Positions 6,239 to 14,488 of a DNA stretch of 24,454 nt are shown piece after piece. The notes beneath the pieces are model-generated. The model saw nothing but the letters and a program-made list of their open reading frames with translations, had not been told where the DNA came from and searched no databases. The position numbers and the translations under genes were made by a program. This stretch comes from a virus, in IMG/VR virus record IMGVR_UViG_3300009108_000051, positions 1 to 24,454 of that record. One strand, written 5' to 3'. How positions within the stretch are numbered: position 1 is the first letter of the stretch; every line of letters begins with the position of its first letter.

Positions 6239-6981
6239 CAGACACGACAACTGATACAGTTATAGAAGGGGGCGAACCTGCTGTTGTAGAACGTCCTGAA
6301 TATTTACCTGAGAAGTTTTGGAATACTGAAGAGTCTTCTCCTAATGTGGAAGTGTTAGCTAAGTCCTATACTGAACTTGAAAGTAAGTTTGGACAACGTG
6401 CTTCTGCATTAAAAGAAGAGTTACAGGCAGAAGTTAATAAGCCTAGAGAGGGTGTGCCTGAATCTATTGATGGATATGCCTATGAATTTCCTAAAGAGGG
6501 ATTACCTGAAGGGTGGGAGATTCAAACTGCTGAAGATGATCCTATGCTTGGATGGTGGAAAGATACTGCTTTTGCCAGAGGCATGACACAAGATGAGTTC
6601 CAGGAAGGAATTAACAAGTATACAGAAATGCTAGTTAGTGGTGTTCCTGATAAAGCAGCAGAGATGAAAACTCTTGGAGATAATGCACAAGAGCGTATTG
6701 ATCGGGTAGATCTTTATCTTTCTAAAAATCTTTCCGAAGATGAATATAATGTAATGGCAGATTTTGCTATCAATGCCGATGCAATTCAGGTTCTTGAAAA
6801 GCTAATTGGTATTGAAGGAGAACCTTCTATTTCCAGCTTCGGGGGAGAACCATCTACCGGATCTAACTCAGAAGATGATATTAGGGCGATGATGGATGAT
6901 CCTCGATACTGGAAGCCAGGTGAAATGGATGATGGTTATCGAACTAAAGTTACAGAAATGTGGCAAAAATTATATGGTTAG
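6235..6981 (+). CDS. Capsid assembly scaffolding protein
   Basis: A 248-aa, strongly acidic protein directly before the major capsid gene. The opening (MTDTTTDTVIEGGEPAVV, then PEYLPEKFWNTE and VLAKSYTELESKFGQ) is the recognisable plan of podoviral scaffold proteins, which guide capsid protein into proheads and then leave. The C-terminal helical part (YWKPGEMDDGYRTKVTEMWQKLYG) would contact the capsid protein. The start is GTG 6235 with AAGGAG 8 bases upstream; no ATG lies near. It ends in TAG, and the same frame stays open for 24 more codons into the capsid leader, a point treated separately as a finding. Confidence 0.85.
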   Translation: MTDTTTDTVIEGGEPAVVERPEYLPEKFWNTEESSPNVEVLAKSYTELESKFGQRASALKEELQAEVNKPREGVPESIDGYAYEFPKEGLPEGWEIQTAEDDPMLGWWKDTAFARGMTQDEFQEGINKYTEMLVSGVPDKAAEMKTLGDNAQERIDRVDLYLSKNLSEDEYNVMADFAINADAIQVLEKLIGIEGEPSISSFGGEPSTGSNSEDDIRAMMDDPRYWKPGEMDDGYRTKVTEMWQKLYG

Positions 6982-6983
6982 GG

Positions 6984-7117
6984 TTGCAATTTGAAAAAAT
7001 ACACTCTAATCTTCACACAACGGCCCCATTACAAGAAAGATTCGGCCCCCTGGTAACCGAATTAGAGATGTAAAGGACAACCGCTGACAACTTGTTTCAC
7101 TTTAATGGAGAACTGTA
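6984..7117 (+). promoter_or_regulatory. Structured leader upstream of the major capsid gene
   Basis: This 136-base gap is the longest around the head genes. Bases 7039-7045 pair with 7057-7063 (GATTCGG with CCGAATT, G-U closing pair) around an 11-base loop. CTCTA(AT) at 7004-7010 can pair with (AT)TAGAG at 7061-7067 and enclose that hairpin; the two stems share 2-3 bases. CGGCCCC is repeated at 7021-7027 and 7043-7049, and GACAAC at 7076 and 7086. A weak sigma70-like promoter is possible (TTGCAA 6984-6989, 15 bases, TCTAAT 7005-7010). Together these suggest a promoter and/or RNA element that raises capsid expression; no known family is assigned. Confidence 0.45.
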
Positions 7118-7939
7118 ATGGCTAATACAATTGATACGGCCTTTGTAAAACAGTTTGAGAGTGAGGTTCATCTTGCTTTTCAGCGCATGGGGGCCAAACT
7201 TCTTAATACTGTACGTCGCAAGACAAATATAACTGGTGAGTCTACTACTTTCCAGAAAATCGGTACTGGCACTGCTGCTACCAAATCTCGTAATGCCCAG
7301 GTTCCACTGGCTAATCTAGTACATACTAATGTAGAGGCTTCTTTAAGCGACTACTATCTTGGTGAGTATGTTGATAAGCTGGATGAGCTGAAGATTCAGC
7401 ATGACGAGCGTGGTGCTGTTGCCACATCCCTTTCTGCTGCGCTTGGTCGTCAGTCAGATCAGCTTATTATTGATGCTCTTGACGGGTCTGGTAATGATAC
7501 TGCTGATGCTGGTGGCGTAACTAAAGCTAAACTGGAAACGGTTTATGAGGCATTCGGTAATAACGATGTTGCTGATGATGGACAGCGTTATCTATTGGTA
7601 TCTCCTCAAGGCTGGACTGATCTTATGGGCATTTCCGAGTTTGCTTCTCGTGATTATGTTCCAGAGGCAGAACTTCCTTGGAAGGGTGCAGGATTCTCAG
7701 CTAAGCGTTTCATGTCATTCTTTGTCATGACTCACTCTGGTTTGAGTAAAACTGGATCCGTTCGTAGCTCACTTGCATATCATAGATCTGCTGTAGGTGC
7801 TGCTTCTGGAGCCGAAGTTGGAATTGATGTTACTTGGCAGGGTAAGGAACAGGCTAACCTGATCGTTGCTTCCATGTCTCAAGGTGCTGCATTGATTGAC
7901 GACAATGGCGTTTACAAAGTAGATCATACTGAGTCATAA
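7118..7939 (+). CDS. Major capsid protein
   Basis: The 273-aa product follows the scaffold gene and reads as a capsid protein of the podovirus type, expected to adopt the HK97 fold. It begins NTIDTAFVKQFESEVHLAFQ and continues GAKLLNTVRRKTNI, with the E-loop-like segment FQKIGTGTAATKSRN and later DYYLGEYVDKLDELKIQHDER. The alpha-helical SLSAALGRQSDQLIIDALDG and the late segment IDVTWQGKEQANLIVASMSQGAALID fit the P- and A-domains. No maturation-protease gene is seen nearby, so the protein is probably not cleaved. The ribosome site is GGAGAA at about 7105. It is followed after 11 bases by a small capsid-associated gene with its own AAGGAG site. Confidence 0.9.
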   Translation: MANTIDTAFVKQFESEVHLAFQRMGAKLLNTVRRKTNITGESTTFQKIGTGTAATKSRNAQVPLANLVHTNVEASLSDYYLGEYVDKLDELKIQHDERGAVATSLSAALGRQSDQLIIDALDGSGNDTADAGGVTKAKLETVYEAFGNNDVADDGQRYLLVSPQGWTDLMGISEFASRDYVPEAELPWKGAGFSAKRFMSFFVMTHSGLSKTGSVRSSLAYHRSAVGAASGAEVGIDVTWQGKEQANLIVASMSQGAALIDDNGVYKVDHTES

Positions 7940-7950
7940 GGAGAACTATC

Positions 7951-8190
7951 ATGGCATTTAGCGCATCTAGCTTTAAGCGTATCAATGTTGGTGATAAGGC
8001 TCTGTACCTTTACACTACTACTGATGCAATCGCAACTATTGCTGGCTCCGGCTATTTCAATAATGCGTATGCGGAAGTAGAGCAGGGTACAGTAATTATC
8101 GCTGTCGATACCGACCAAACTTCTGTTGATCTGCTTGCAGTATCTAGCGCAACTGGCGCAACTACTGTAACTGTAGTAAACGGAACCTAG
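7951..8190 (+). CDS. Small capsid-associated (possible decoration/cement) protein
   Basis: This 79-aa protein starts MAFSASSFKRINVGDKALYLYTTTDA and continues GSGYFNNAYAEVEQGTVIIAV, ending in a threonine/valine-rich tail (TVTVVNGT). The composition, with many small residues and beta strands and almost no lysine or arginine, suits a compact beta protein. Genes of this kind lie directly after the capsid gene in many podoviruses and are usually unnamed; a decoration or cement role is inferred from position and size. It has AAGGAG 7-8 bases before the ATG. The terminator-like hairpin follows at once, so this gene ends the head transcription block. Confidence 0.75.
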   Translation: MAFSASSFKRINVGDKALYLYTTTDAIATIAGSGYFNNAYAEVEQGTVIIAVDTDQTSVDLLAVSSATGATTVTVVNGT

Positions 8191-8197
8191 TAAAAGT

Positions 8198-8236
8198 GGG
8201 GAGGGGTTACTTCATGTAGCCTCTCTCCTCTTCTTT
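8198..8236 (+). terminator. Intrinsic terminator-like hairpin between head and tail genes
   Basis: Bases 8198-8210 (GGGGAGGGGTTAC) pair with 8216-8228 (GTAGCCTCTCTCC): a 13-bp stem with three G-U pairs and a 5-base loop TTCAT, followed by the T-rich run TCTTCTTT. The position, just after the capsid block and before the tail adaptor gene, is that of the T7 late terminator. Its 3' arm can also pair with the next ribosome site (see 8221-8246), so it may be an attenuator instead of a full stop. Confidence 0.7.
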
Positions 8237-8246
8237 AAGGAGAGAG
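8221..8246 (+). promoter_or_regulatory. Alternative hairpin masking the tail-adaptor ribosome site
   Basis: CTCTCTCC (8221-8228), part of the terminator 3' arm, is perfectly complementary to GGAGAGAG (8239-8246), the ribosome site of the gene at 8250. The 8-bp stem with a 10-base loop excludes the terminator stem. In the one fold transcription may stop but the ribosome site is free; in the other transcripts continue and the site is hidden. Seen in sequence; regulation is inference. Confidence 0.5.
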
Positions 8247-8249
8247 ATT

Positions 8250-8825
8250 ATGGGTGCAACAAGTACGGTTGCAGTAGCACAAAAAGCATGTGCTTTAATT
8301 GGGATTGCCCCAATTACATCTTTCTCTGACGATTCAACCGAGGGCATTGTTCTTAATGCTATCTATGATGAGATAGTAGAGGCAGAACTTTCTGTATATC
8401 CATGGCGATTTGCTATGTCACAGAAAACATTGAATCGTTTAACAGCAACTCCATCTTCCCGATGGGATGCTGCCTACCAAATTCCAAACGATATATTGAT
8501 GATAAGAGCTGTTACTGTTAGTGATGCTCCTATTACTTATGATCGTTATGACGATATGATTTACTGTGATGCTGGCTCATCTGATACAGTGGTTCTTGAT
8601 GGAATCTTTGTGCCAGATGTAGTTGAATGGCCTCCATATTTCAGGATCGGTATTGAATATAGATTGGCTGCTGCGCTGGCAAGTGGTGTAACAGTACAGC
8701 CAGATCTAGCTCAATTGTTCGATGAGAAAGCTGAGTTTCAGTTTAGAAAGGCAAGGCATGTAGATAGTTCTGCTCAGACAACTAGAAAGGTTGATCTGAC
8801 ACGTATTACTGATTACAGGATGTAA
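8250..8825 (+). CDS. Tail tubular protein A-like head-tail adaptor (T7 gp11-like)
   Basis: A 191-aa protein, close in size to T7 gp11 (196 aa), which forms the ring between portal and nozzle. The start TVAVAQKACALIGIAPITSFSDDSTEG and the following NAIYDEIVEAELSVYPWRFAM are classic for this family: a helix, then the conserved YPWxFA(M/T) motif and KTLNRL. Later VEWPPYFRIGIEYRLAAALASG and the C-terminal helix (AEFQFRKARHVDSS) agree. It has a very strong AAGGAGAG ribosome site, partly sequestered by the upstream hairpin. It ends one base before the nozzle gene, so the two tail proteins are probably co-translated. Confidence 0.9.
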   Translation: MGATSTVAVAQKACALIGIAPITSFSDDSTEGIVLNAIYDEIVEAELSVYPWRFAMSQKTLNRLTATPSSRWDAAYQIPNDILMIRAVTVSDAPITYDRYDDMIYCDAGSSDTVVLDGIFVPDVVEWPPYFRIGIEYRLAAALASGVTVQPDLAQLFDEKAEFQFRKARHVDSSAQTTRKVDLTRITDYRM

Positions 8826-8826
8826 T

Positions 8827-11022
8827 ATGAAACGGGTAAGAACTTTCCAGACCAATTTCTCGGCTGGACAACTTGACCCGTTAATGGCTTCTCGTACTGA
8901 TACGAAAGCGTATGTTAATGGGGCAGACACTCTAACAAACTTCTCTCCTCTTGTTCAGGGAGGAATTAAGAAAAGACCAGGTACAGTCTATCTTCAGGAC
9001 TTAACTGAAGCAGTAAGATTGATTCCTTTTATCTTTAATGAATCTCAGCTTTATATTATTGCTCTGGCTAACGCCAAGATGTATATCTATGGGGTTGATG
9101 GAACATTGCATCAGACAATATCTTCTGGCGTGCCATGGACTACAAGCAATCTTTATGAGGTTCGTTATACCCAGCGAAGTGATGTGATGATTCTTGTACA
9201 TGAGGATTTTGCTATGCAAAAACTCACCCGTACAGGGGCCACTACTTTTACTTTAGCTGATCTGGATTTTGAGACAGGGGATACTGGAAAGAAGTATGCT
9301 CCTTTCTATAAGTTTGCGGATAGTGATGTGACGATTGATGCTAATGGAACATCGGGGTCTATTACTTTAACAACATCAGCTAATCACTGGACTACAGATC
9401 ATGTAGGAGCAAGAGTTTCTATTCATGGACAGCAAGCAACAATTACCGGATACACTTCTGCTACTGTAGTTAGTGCTACAACAAATGAAGACCTGTTCAC
9501 AGACCAGACATTAACTGCTTCTGGTGGAGGATGTAACCAATTTGTTGTAGGCGAGGTTGTTACTCAGACAGATTCTCAGGCAGAGGGTGAGATTGTATCT
9601 GTAGATAGCGATACACAAATCACTGTTGCTAATCTGAAGAATGCCAAGTTCAAGACTAATGGGGCTAGTGAGCTAACTGTAGGTGGCGAGTCTGGTGCTG
9701 AAGTTACTGTAACAACTGTAGCTGATACTGCTACTCCTGAAGCTACAAAGGATTGGCAGGAAGAGGTGTTTAGTGATGAACGAGGATATGCCAGATCCGT
9801 AATCTTTCATAGTCAGAGACTATGGTTTGGTGGATCTAAGGAGCTTCCCGCACATTTGTTTAGTTCTGCTGTAGCAGACTTCTTTACTTTTGATGTAGGT
9901 ACTGCGCAGGATAGTGATAGTATTCAGGCTCCAATTGCCTCAGATCAGGTTAATAGCATTAACCATCTTGTATCAGCAGGGCATCTTCAGGTATTTACAG
10001 ATCAGGCAGAATTCTATTGTCCTGAATCTGAAAATTCCCCCTTGATTCCAGCAGACTTCAATATACGAAGACAAGCATCTTATGGAACAAGTGATGTACG
10101 TCCTGTTACTTTTGATCGTGCAACACTATTTGTTCAAGGGGCGGGTAAGGTTATTCGTGAGATGCGCTGGGAAGAGATTGAGGGTGGGTATACTCCTAAC
10201 GCAATCTCACTTATAGCTACCAATCTTATTGATGAGGATGGCATTAAGGATTCAGCCGTAGTTTATGGGATGGAAAAACGACCTGAACAGTTTGCTTTTT
10301 TTGTTAATGATGATGGAACGCTGCTTGTCTATCATGCTGCTAGAGCAGAAAATATCTCTGCATGGTTTAAGTGGGAGACTGATGGCCTGGTTAAAGATGT
10401 AGTAGCCATGGAAGAGAATTTGTATCTCTATGTAGAGCGTACTATTAATAGTGTTACAAAACATTACCTGGAGAGACTAGATGATTCAGTGACGCTGGAT
10501 TGTTCCAAATCTGTTACTAGCGGATCAGCTACAGCCACATTTTCAGGATTCACACATCTTGCACAAGAAGAGATCTCTGTTGTAGCAGATCATGAGCAAA
10601 CTTCTCATGCTGATTATCACAAAAATGCTTTCTATCTTGAAGAGTATACGCCTACTGCTGGTGGAGTAATTACCCTTACAGGTGGATATACTACTTATAC
10701 AATAACCGCAGGATTCAAATATACAGCAACCGCTAAGACTATGCCTATGGATTGGCAAGCTAGTGATGGACAGATTACTGGATTACCCAAAAGAATATCT
10801 GCTGTTGATATGGTTTTGGATAGTTCAATGGTTGCTAGTGTTGAGGGTAACTCACTACTTATGCGTGATGTTACAGATGATTTATCAAAACCACCTACTG
10901 CCAAAACAGGTAGATTCAGATTCTATCTGTTAGGATGGGATAAGGAGGGGCAGATAACAATGAGTTGTCCATGCCCACTAGAGATGACGTTACTAGGACT
11001 AATGATGGAGGTAGCATACTAA
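8827..11022 (+). CDS. Tail tubular protein B-like nozzle protein (T7 gp12-like)
   Basis: The 731-aa product (T7 gp12 is 794 aa) should form the tail nozzle, a hexameric beta-propeller-like tube. The conserved opening reads TFQTNFSAGQLDPLMASRTD, then YVNGADTLTNFSPLVQGGIKKRPGT. In the middle is a propeller-type region (RSVIFHSQRLWFGGSKELP, FTDQAEFYCPESE and FNIRRQASYGTSDVRPV). An insertion of beta-rich repeats at about residues 165-300 (GSITLTTSANHW) may decorate the outside. The end reads ITMSCPCPLEMTLLGLMMEV, a typical terminal strand. It shares one base with the next gene (TAATG), whose ribosome site lies within its last codons. Confidence 0.9.
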   Translation: MKRVRTFQTNFSAGQLDPLMASRTDTKAYVNGADTLTNFSPLVQGGIKKRPGTVYLQDLTEAVRLIPFIFNESQLYIIALANAKMYIYGVDGTLHQTISSGVPWTTSNLYEVRYTQRSDVMILVHEDFAMQKLTRTGATTFTLADLDFETGDTGKKYAPFYKFADSDVTIDANGTSGSITLTTSANHWTTDHVGARVSIHGQQATITGYTSATVVSATTNEDLFTDQTLTASGGGCNQFVVGEVVTQTDSQAEGEIVSVDSDTQITVANLKNAKFKTNGASELTVGGESGAEVTVTTVADTATPEATKDWQEEVFSDERGYARSVIFHSQRLWFGGSKELPAHLFSSAVADFFTFDVGTAQDSDSIQAPIASDQVNSINHLVSAGHLQVFTDQAEFYCPESENSPLIPADFNIRRQASYGTSDVRPVTFDRATLFVQGAGKVIREMRWEEIEGGYTPNAISLIATNLIDEDGIKDSAVVYGMEKRPEQFAFFVNDDGTLLVYHAARAENISAWFKWETDGLVKDVVAMEENLYLYVERTINSVTKHYLERLDDSVTLDCSKSVTSGSATATFSGFTHLAQEEISVVADHEQTSHADYHKNAFYLEEYTPTAGGVITLTGGYTTYTITAGFKYTATAKTMPMDWQASDGQITGLPKRISAVDMVLDSSMVASVEGNSLLMRDVTDDLSKPPTAKTGRFRFYLLGWDKEGQITMSCPCPLEMTLLGLMMEVAY

Positions 11023-11498
11023 TGAATCCAGCTACAGCAATGCTTGCGTCCACTGCTGTCAGTGCAGTCTCCTCTATTCAAGCTGGAAGATATGCCAAAG
11101 CAGCAGCGGAAGCTGAAGCACAGCAATATAAAGAACAGCAAGAGATGGCTAAGATTCAGGCATTGGAAGATGCAGCAGCTCGTGAAGCTGAAATGAATCG
11201 AATCAATAGTGCCAATCTTGCATTGGCGGCATCCAAAGGATATGAGCCTTGGGAGTCCGCTTCATTCCTTGCCTTACGTGAGGAAAATATAGAAGAGTCT
11301 CAATGGGATATTGCTGGAGTTCGATTGATGGGCCTGGCTAATGTTCGTAAATATGGATTAGGTGCATTTGAAAGTAAAATGAGTGGTAAGGCTGCCATGT
11401 GGTCAGCTTATGGTCAGGCTGGTTCTACGATGCTTGGTGGTTACTCCAAATGGAAACAGGCGCAAATTCCTGCCCCCGCTGCATCTGTAAATACCTGA
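11022..11498 (+). CDS. Internal virion (ejection) protein, T7 gp14-like
   Basis: A 158-aa protein. I take ATG 11022 as the start: GGAGGT (11007-11012) sits 9 bases upstream and the start overlaps the nozzle stop (TAATG). A longer in-frame version from TTG 10965 has no such support. The N-terminus is a hydrophobic helix (PATAMLASTAVSAVSSIQAG), followed by a long alanine-rich, charged coil (AKAAAEAEAQQYKEQQEMAK) and a helical SANLALAASKGYEPWESASF, then LANVRKYGLGAFESKM. This plan, with a small hydrophobic helix, helix-rich body and place before two very large proteins, matches T7 gp14, which is ejected into the outer membrane on infection. The identity of the function is by analogy. Confidence 0.82.
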   Translation: MNPATAMLASTAVSAVSSIQAGRYAKAAAEAEAQQYKEQQEMAKIQALEDAAAREAEMNRINSANLALAASKGYEPWESASFLALREENIEESQWDIAGVRLMGLANVRKYGLGAFESKMSGKAAMWSAYGQAGSTMLGGYSKWKQAQIPAPAASVNT

Positions 11499-11516
11499 AG
11501 ATGCTAGGAAAAAATA

Positions 11517-14486
11517 ATGGCAAAGTTAGAACGATATGCAGTAAACAAAACCTCAGTAGTTAGACCTGTAGGGATTGTTCCTGCTACAAGTCTAAAGGCT
11601 TCAGCTAGAAGTATTCAGCAGTTTGCTCAAGTAGCAGATCAATTCTCTGATCTCTTTCAGGAGAAAGCATTAACAAAAGCTAGGCAGCAAGCGGAGCAGG
11701 ATGTTGTTACAACTCCTACTCAAAAGTATCAGGAGGCTTTTCTTGATACTGAGAATAGCTATGTGACTGATGCTAATGGTAATCCTGTTAATGCTGAATT
11801 TATATCTCAGATTCCTCGAAGAGATCCTGGATTATTTGATAATAAATACAATAAGACCTGGAATAATATTGCATCACAACGCAATGCTAATAACGCCACT
11901 CTAACTGCATGGGGTCAGATGGATGCGTGGCACGCAGATAGATTAGAAGATCTGGACTTTGGTCTCTTTGAGGCTACTAGCCAATCATACCTTGAGACAA
12001 CTCTTTCCAAGTTAGATCCTCGTATTCAGGCTTCTGTGGCTATGAAGCTGCAGCCTCGTCAGCAAACTCTTTATAACGATCTTCGTACAAAGAAAATTGC
12101 TAGAGATAGAAAGCTAAATAAAGAGGCAAGAGAAAGTACGATTAGTAGTTTCATGGGTCAGTTAGAGACAGGAATTCTTAATCACGGAATTGATGATCCT
12201 GGTCTACGGCAAATATACACGAATCTTGCTGATACAATCTATTCTGGTGTAACTGTTGGAGATTACCCTGTTGAAGCAGCAGTTAGAGCTCTGAATGATG
12301 CTGGGTCAAGATTGGCTCGTGGTCAACTAATTGGACAGATCAATGATATGCTACCTAATGGGATCTCTCCTGAAGAGGATCTTAAAATGGCTGAAATTAC
12401 CAGTGCTATTGGTATTGGTGATATTAAAGTAAAAACTCTACGCTTTGATCCTGAAAGCAAGTCTATTGCAGTAGAGGAGGTTTCTATATCTTCTCTAATT
12501 CCTGATGCCAAAGAGCGTAGATCTCTGGCTATTGATCTTAGTAATATTGCTGCAAGACAACGTGATCTAACTGTTAGCCATCAAAAACTAGAGGCTGCTG
12601 CTTGGCAAGATAGCATGGCAGAGTTTCAGAATATTGCCACAATTGCTACAAGGGATGGGGATACAGAAGCATATGATCGTGCTGTATCTGGTATTGCTGC
12701 CCTTGAAAGCAGCATCCGTACCTCAAATAATGAAGCTAAGGCTGATATGGTTCAAAAAACCCTTCAAGCTAGAGCATTTATCTATGAGCGTGGCGATATG
12801 GCCCAAACTGAAAGAGAGTATCTTGCCTCTCTACAGGAGATGGAAAATGCTCTTAAACCTGAATTGTTGGCTGCTGTTCCAGGATACTATCTTGATGAAG
12901 AAGATCGTAAGGCTTTTGTTTCAGGGCAGACATTAAGTAATCGTATAGAAAGACTGAAAGGGCAACATACAGTTTTATCTAACTATATTAAAGAATTAAG
13001 CAAGCCAGCCAAAGGGCAAGAAGAATTTGCTGGGTATATTCGTAACAGGACAGGCTCACTAAATCCTACTAAGGATGCCCGTAACTTTGCAGATCAATAC
13101 CTAAGAACCTATCATAATGTTGAAGAAATTGATTGGCAAGAAGGGGGATTCAGGGAGGCAATTAGTAAAGCTGCCCCTGTTCTGAGGACAGGTATTATTC
13201 CTCCATCTTTGGCTGCAGACTTAGTATCTGCTATCAGTTCTGGAGATGCTGAGAGAATTCAGAATGCCTACAAAGTCTATGAGTATATGGATAATCATCG
13301 TAAATTCCTTACCAAGGACAATGTTAAAAACCAGATTGGTAATGAGGCATTTCGTACATATGAATACATGAGATCAGCTATTGAGCTAGCTGGCACATTC
13401 CCTACTGATGTTAATTTCCTAGAGAGGGTGCAGAAAGTATTCAATGGAGAGACACGTCTGCATTGGAAGGATCTTGACAGGGAAGCTAGAGATGCTGCTA
13501 CTGGATATATTGATGAGCAATTAGACCCTTGGTTTGGTTTTGATAAACCCCGATTCCCTAATAAGATGCGAAATGAGCTTTACTCTATTATTCCTGAGAC
13601 CTATGAAGAGGCAGAAGGAGATATGCCGTCAGCAGGTAGACAGGCTGCTGAGTTAGCTTATGACAGAATTACCAAAACCCGTTGGGGGCATGGTGATCCT
13701 TTTATGTTTGGGGAAGGATGGACAGAGTACCCTGTATCAAAAGCGTACCCTAAATTATCACAACAAGCTGTTAAGAATTTTGTACGGTTTGAGATTCAAG
13801 ACAGAACAGATGGTGATTATCTATTTGCTCCTAATGAGGCTGCTCCTGTAGGAACAGGAACAAAACTAATATTTCATCGTATGGGGAGAGATGGTCAGCC
13901 TGTCTATAAGTTAGTAAGGAATAATGTAGAAAATATTGTAGGGCAAGATCTGATTGGTACAGAAGTTCTGGATAGAGATGGTCATATTGTAGAAATTGAT
14001 CTGCGCCCCTTGAGTCGTGAAGTCTCAATAATCCGTAATGGTATTACTAAAACAGATCAAGCACTTGAGGCTATGACCAATATGTACTGGAGGAATCCAA
14101 CTCCAGAGGTACGTGCTGATATAGAGGCTCTTGTAGTAATACGCAATGCAATGACTCGTCATCCGCAAACGTCTGTCCCTGTAGGGCCAATTGATATTGA
14201 TTGGCATGATGAATCACCAATGGGCGGGAAGCCTGGGATTAGAGCTATTGACAGACTTCCTAGTGAGTGTCCTCCAGGATACCGGATGGGGCCAAAAGGA
14301 TGTTACCGAGTAGCGACAAAGGGTATTCATCGCACAGAATTAGGTGAACGTACTACCCAAAAGATTCCTGCAAAAGATAGAAAGGATCTTGCAGGGCATT
14401 ATGATAGCTGGGTTACAGGACAAAAGTATTCCGAGCTACCTGTGAAAAGTTTTGACTGGTGGTACTTTAACAAGTACAAGAAATAA
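11517..14486 (+). CDS. Internal virion (ejection) protein, T7 gp15-like
   Basis: A 989-aa helical protein (T7 gp15 is 747 aa). It starts AKLERYAVNKTSVVRPVGIV and then has a strong amphipathic helix (SLKASARSIQQFAQVADQFS) of the type used to build the ejection tube. Most of the body is helical, with repeated Gln/Glu-rich stretches and no membrane segment or signal. The segment NNATLTAWGQMDAWHADRLEDLDFGLF and the long coil around residues 340-420 agree with periplasmic-tube proteins. Near the end it has two cysteines in CPPGYRMGPKGC and a basic end (WWYFNKYKK). It ends 2 bases before the next gene. The assignment is by order, size and composition; sequence similarity to gp15 itself is expected to be weak. 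Confidence 0.8.
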   Translation: MAKLERYAVNKTSVVRPVGIVPATSLKASARSIQQFAQVADQFSDLFQEKALTKARQQAEQDVVTTPTQKYQEAFLDTENSYVTDANGNPVNAEFISQIPRRDPGLFDNKYNKTWNNIASQRNANNATLTAWGQMDAWHADRLEDLDFGLFEATSQSYLETTLSKLDPRIQASVAMKLQPRQQTLYNDLRTKKIARDRKLNKEARESTISSFMGQLETGILNHGIDDPGLRQIYTNLADTIYSGVTVGDYPVEAAVRALNDAGSRLARGQLIGQINDMLPNGISPEEDLKMAEITSAIGIGDIKVKTLRFDPESKSIAVEEVSISSLIPDAKERRSLAIDLSNIAARQRDLTVSHQKLEAAAWQDSMAEFQNIATIATRDGDTEAYDRAVSGIAALESSIRTSNNEAKADMVQKTLQARAFIYERGDMAQTEREYLASLQEMENALKPELLAAVPGYYLDEEDRKAFVSGQTLSNRIERLKGQHTVLSNYIKELSKPAKGQEEFAGYIRNRTGSLNPTKDARNFADQYLRTYHNVEEIDWQEGGFREAISKAAPVLRTGIIPPSLAADLVSAISSGDAERIQNAYKVYEYMDNHRKFLTKDNVKNQIGNEAFRTYEYMRSAIELAGTFPTDVNFLERVQKVFNGETRLHWKDLDREARDAATGYIDEQLDPWFGFDKPRFPNKMRNELYSIIPETYEEAEGDMPSAGRQAAELAYDRITKTRWGHGDPFMFGEGWTEYPVSKAYPKLSQQAVKNFVRFEIQDRTDGDYLFAPNEAAPVGTGTKLIFHRMGRDGQPVYKLVRNNVENIVGQDLIGTEVLDRDGHIVEIDLRPLSREVSIIRNGITKTDQALEAMTNMYWRNPTPEVRADIEALVVIRNAMTRHPQTSVPVGPIDIDWHDESPMGGKPGIRAIDRLPSECPPGYRMGPKGCYRVATKGIHRTELGERTTQKIPAKDRKDLAGHYDSWVTGQKYSELPVKSFDWWYFNKYKK

Positions 14487-14488
14487 TC

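Noticed and set aside
7091-7103. TTGTTTCACTTTAA in the capsid leader as a second parS
   Set aside because: Only one half (TGTTTCAC) matches; the second half-site is missing.
8160-8190. Short repeats (actgtaactgtag) at the end of the 79-aa gene
   Set aside because: They come from repeated Thr-Val codons in a low-complexity tail and show no independent structure.
10965-11021. N-terminal extension of the gp14-like protein from TTG 10965
   Set aside because: ATG 11022 has GGAGGT at the right distance and a TAATG overlap with the upstream stop; the extension has no such support.
12634-12936. Overlapping + strand frame inside the 989-aa gene
   Set aside because: It sits inside a clearly coding gene in another frame and has no family features.
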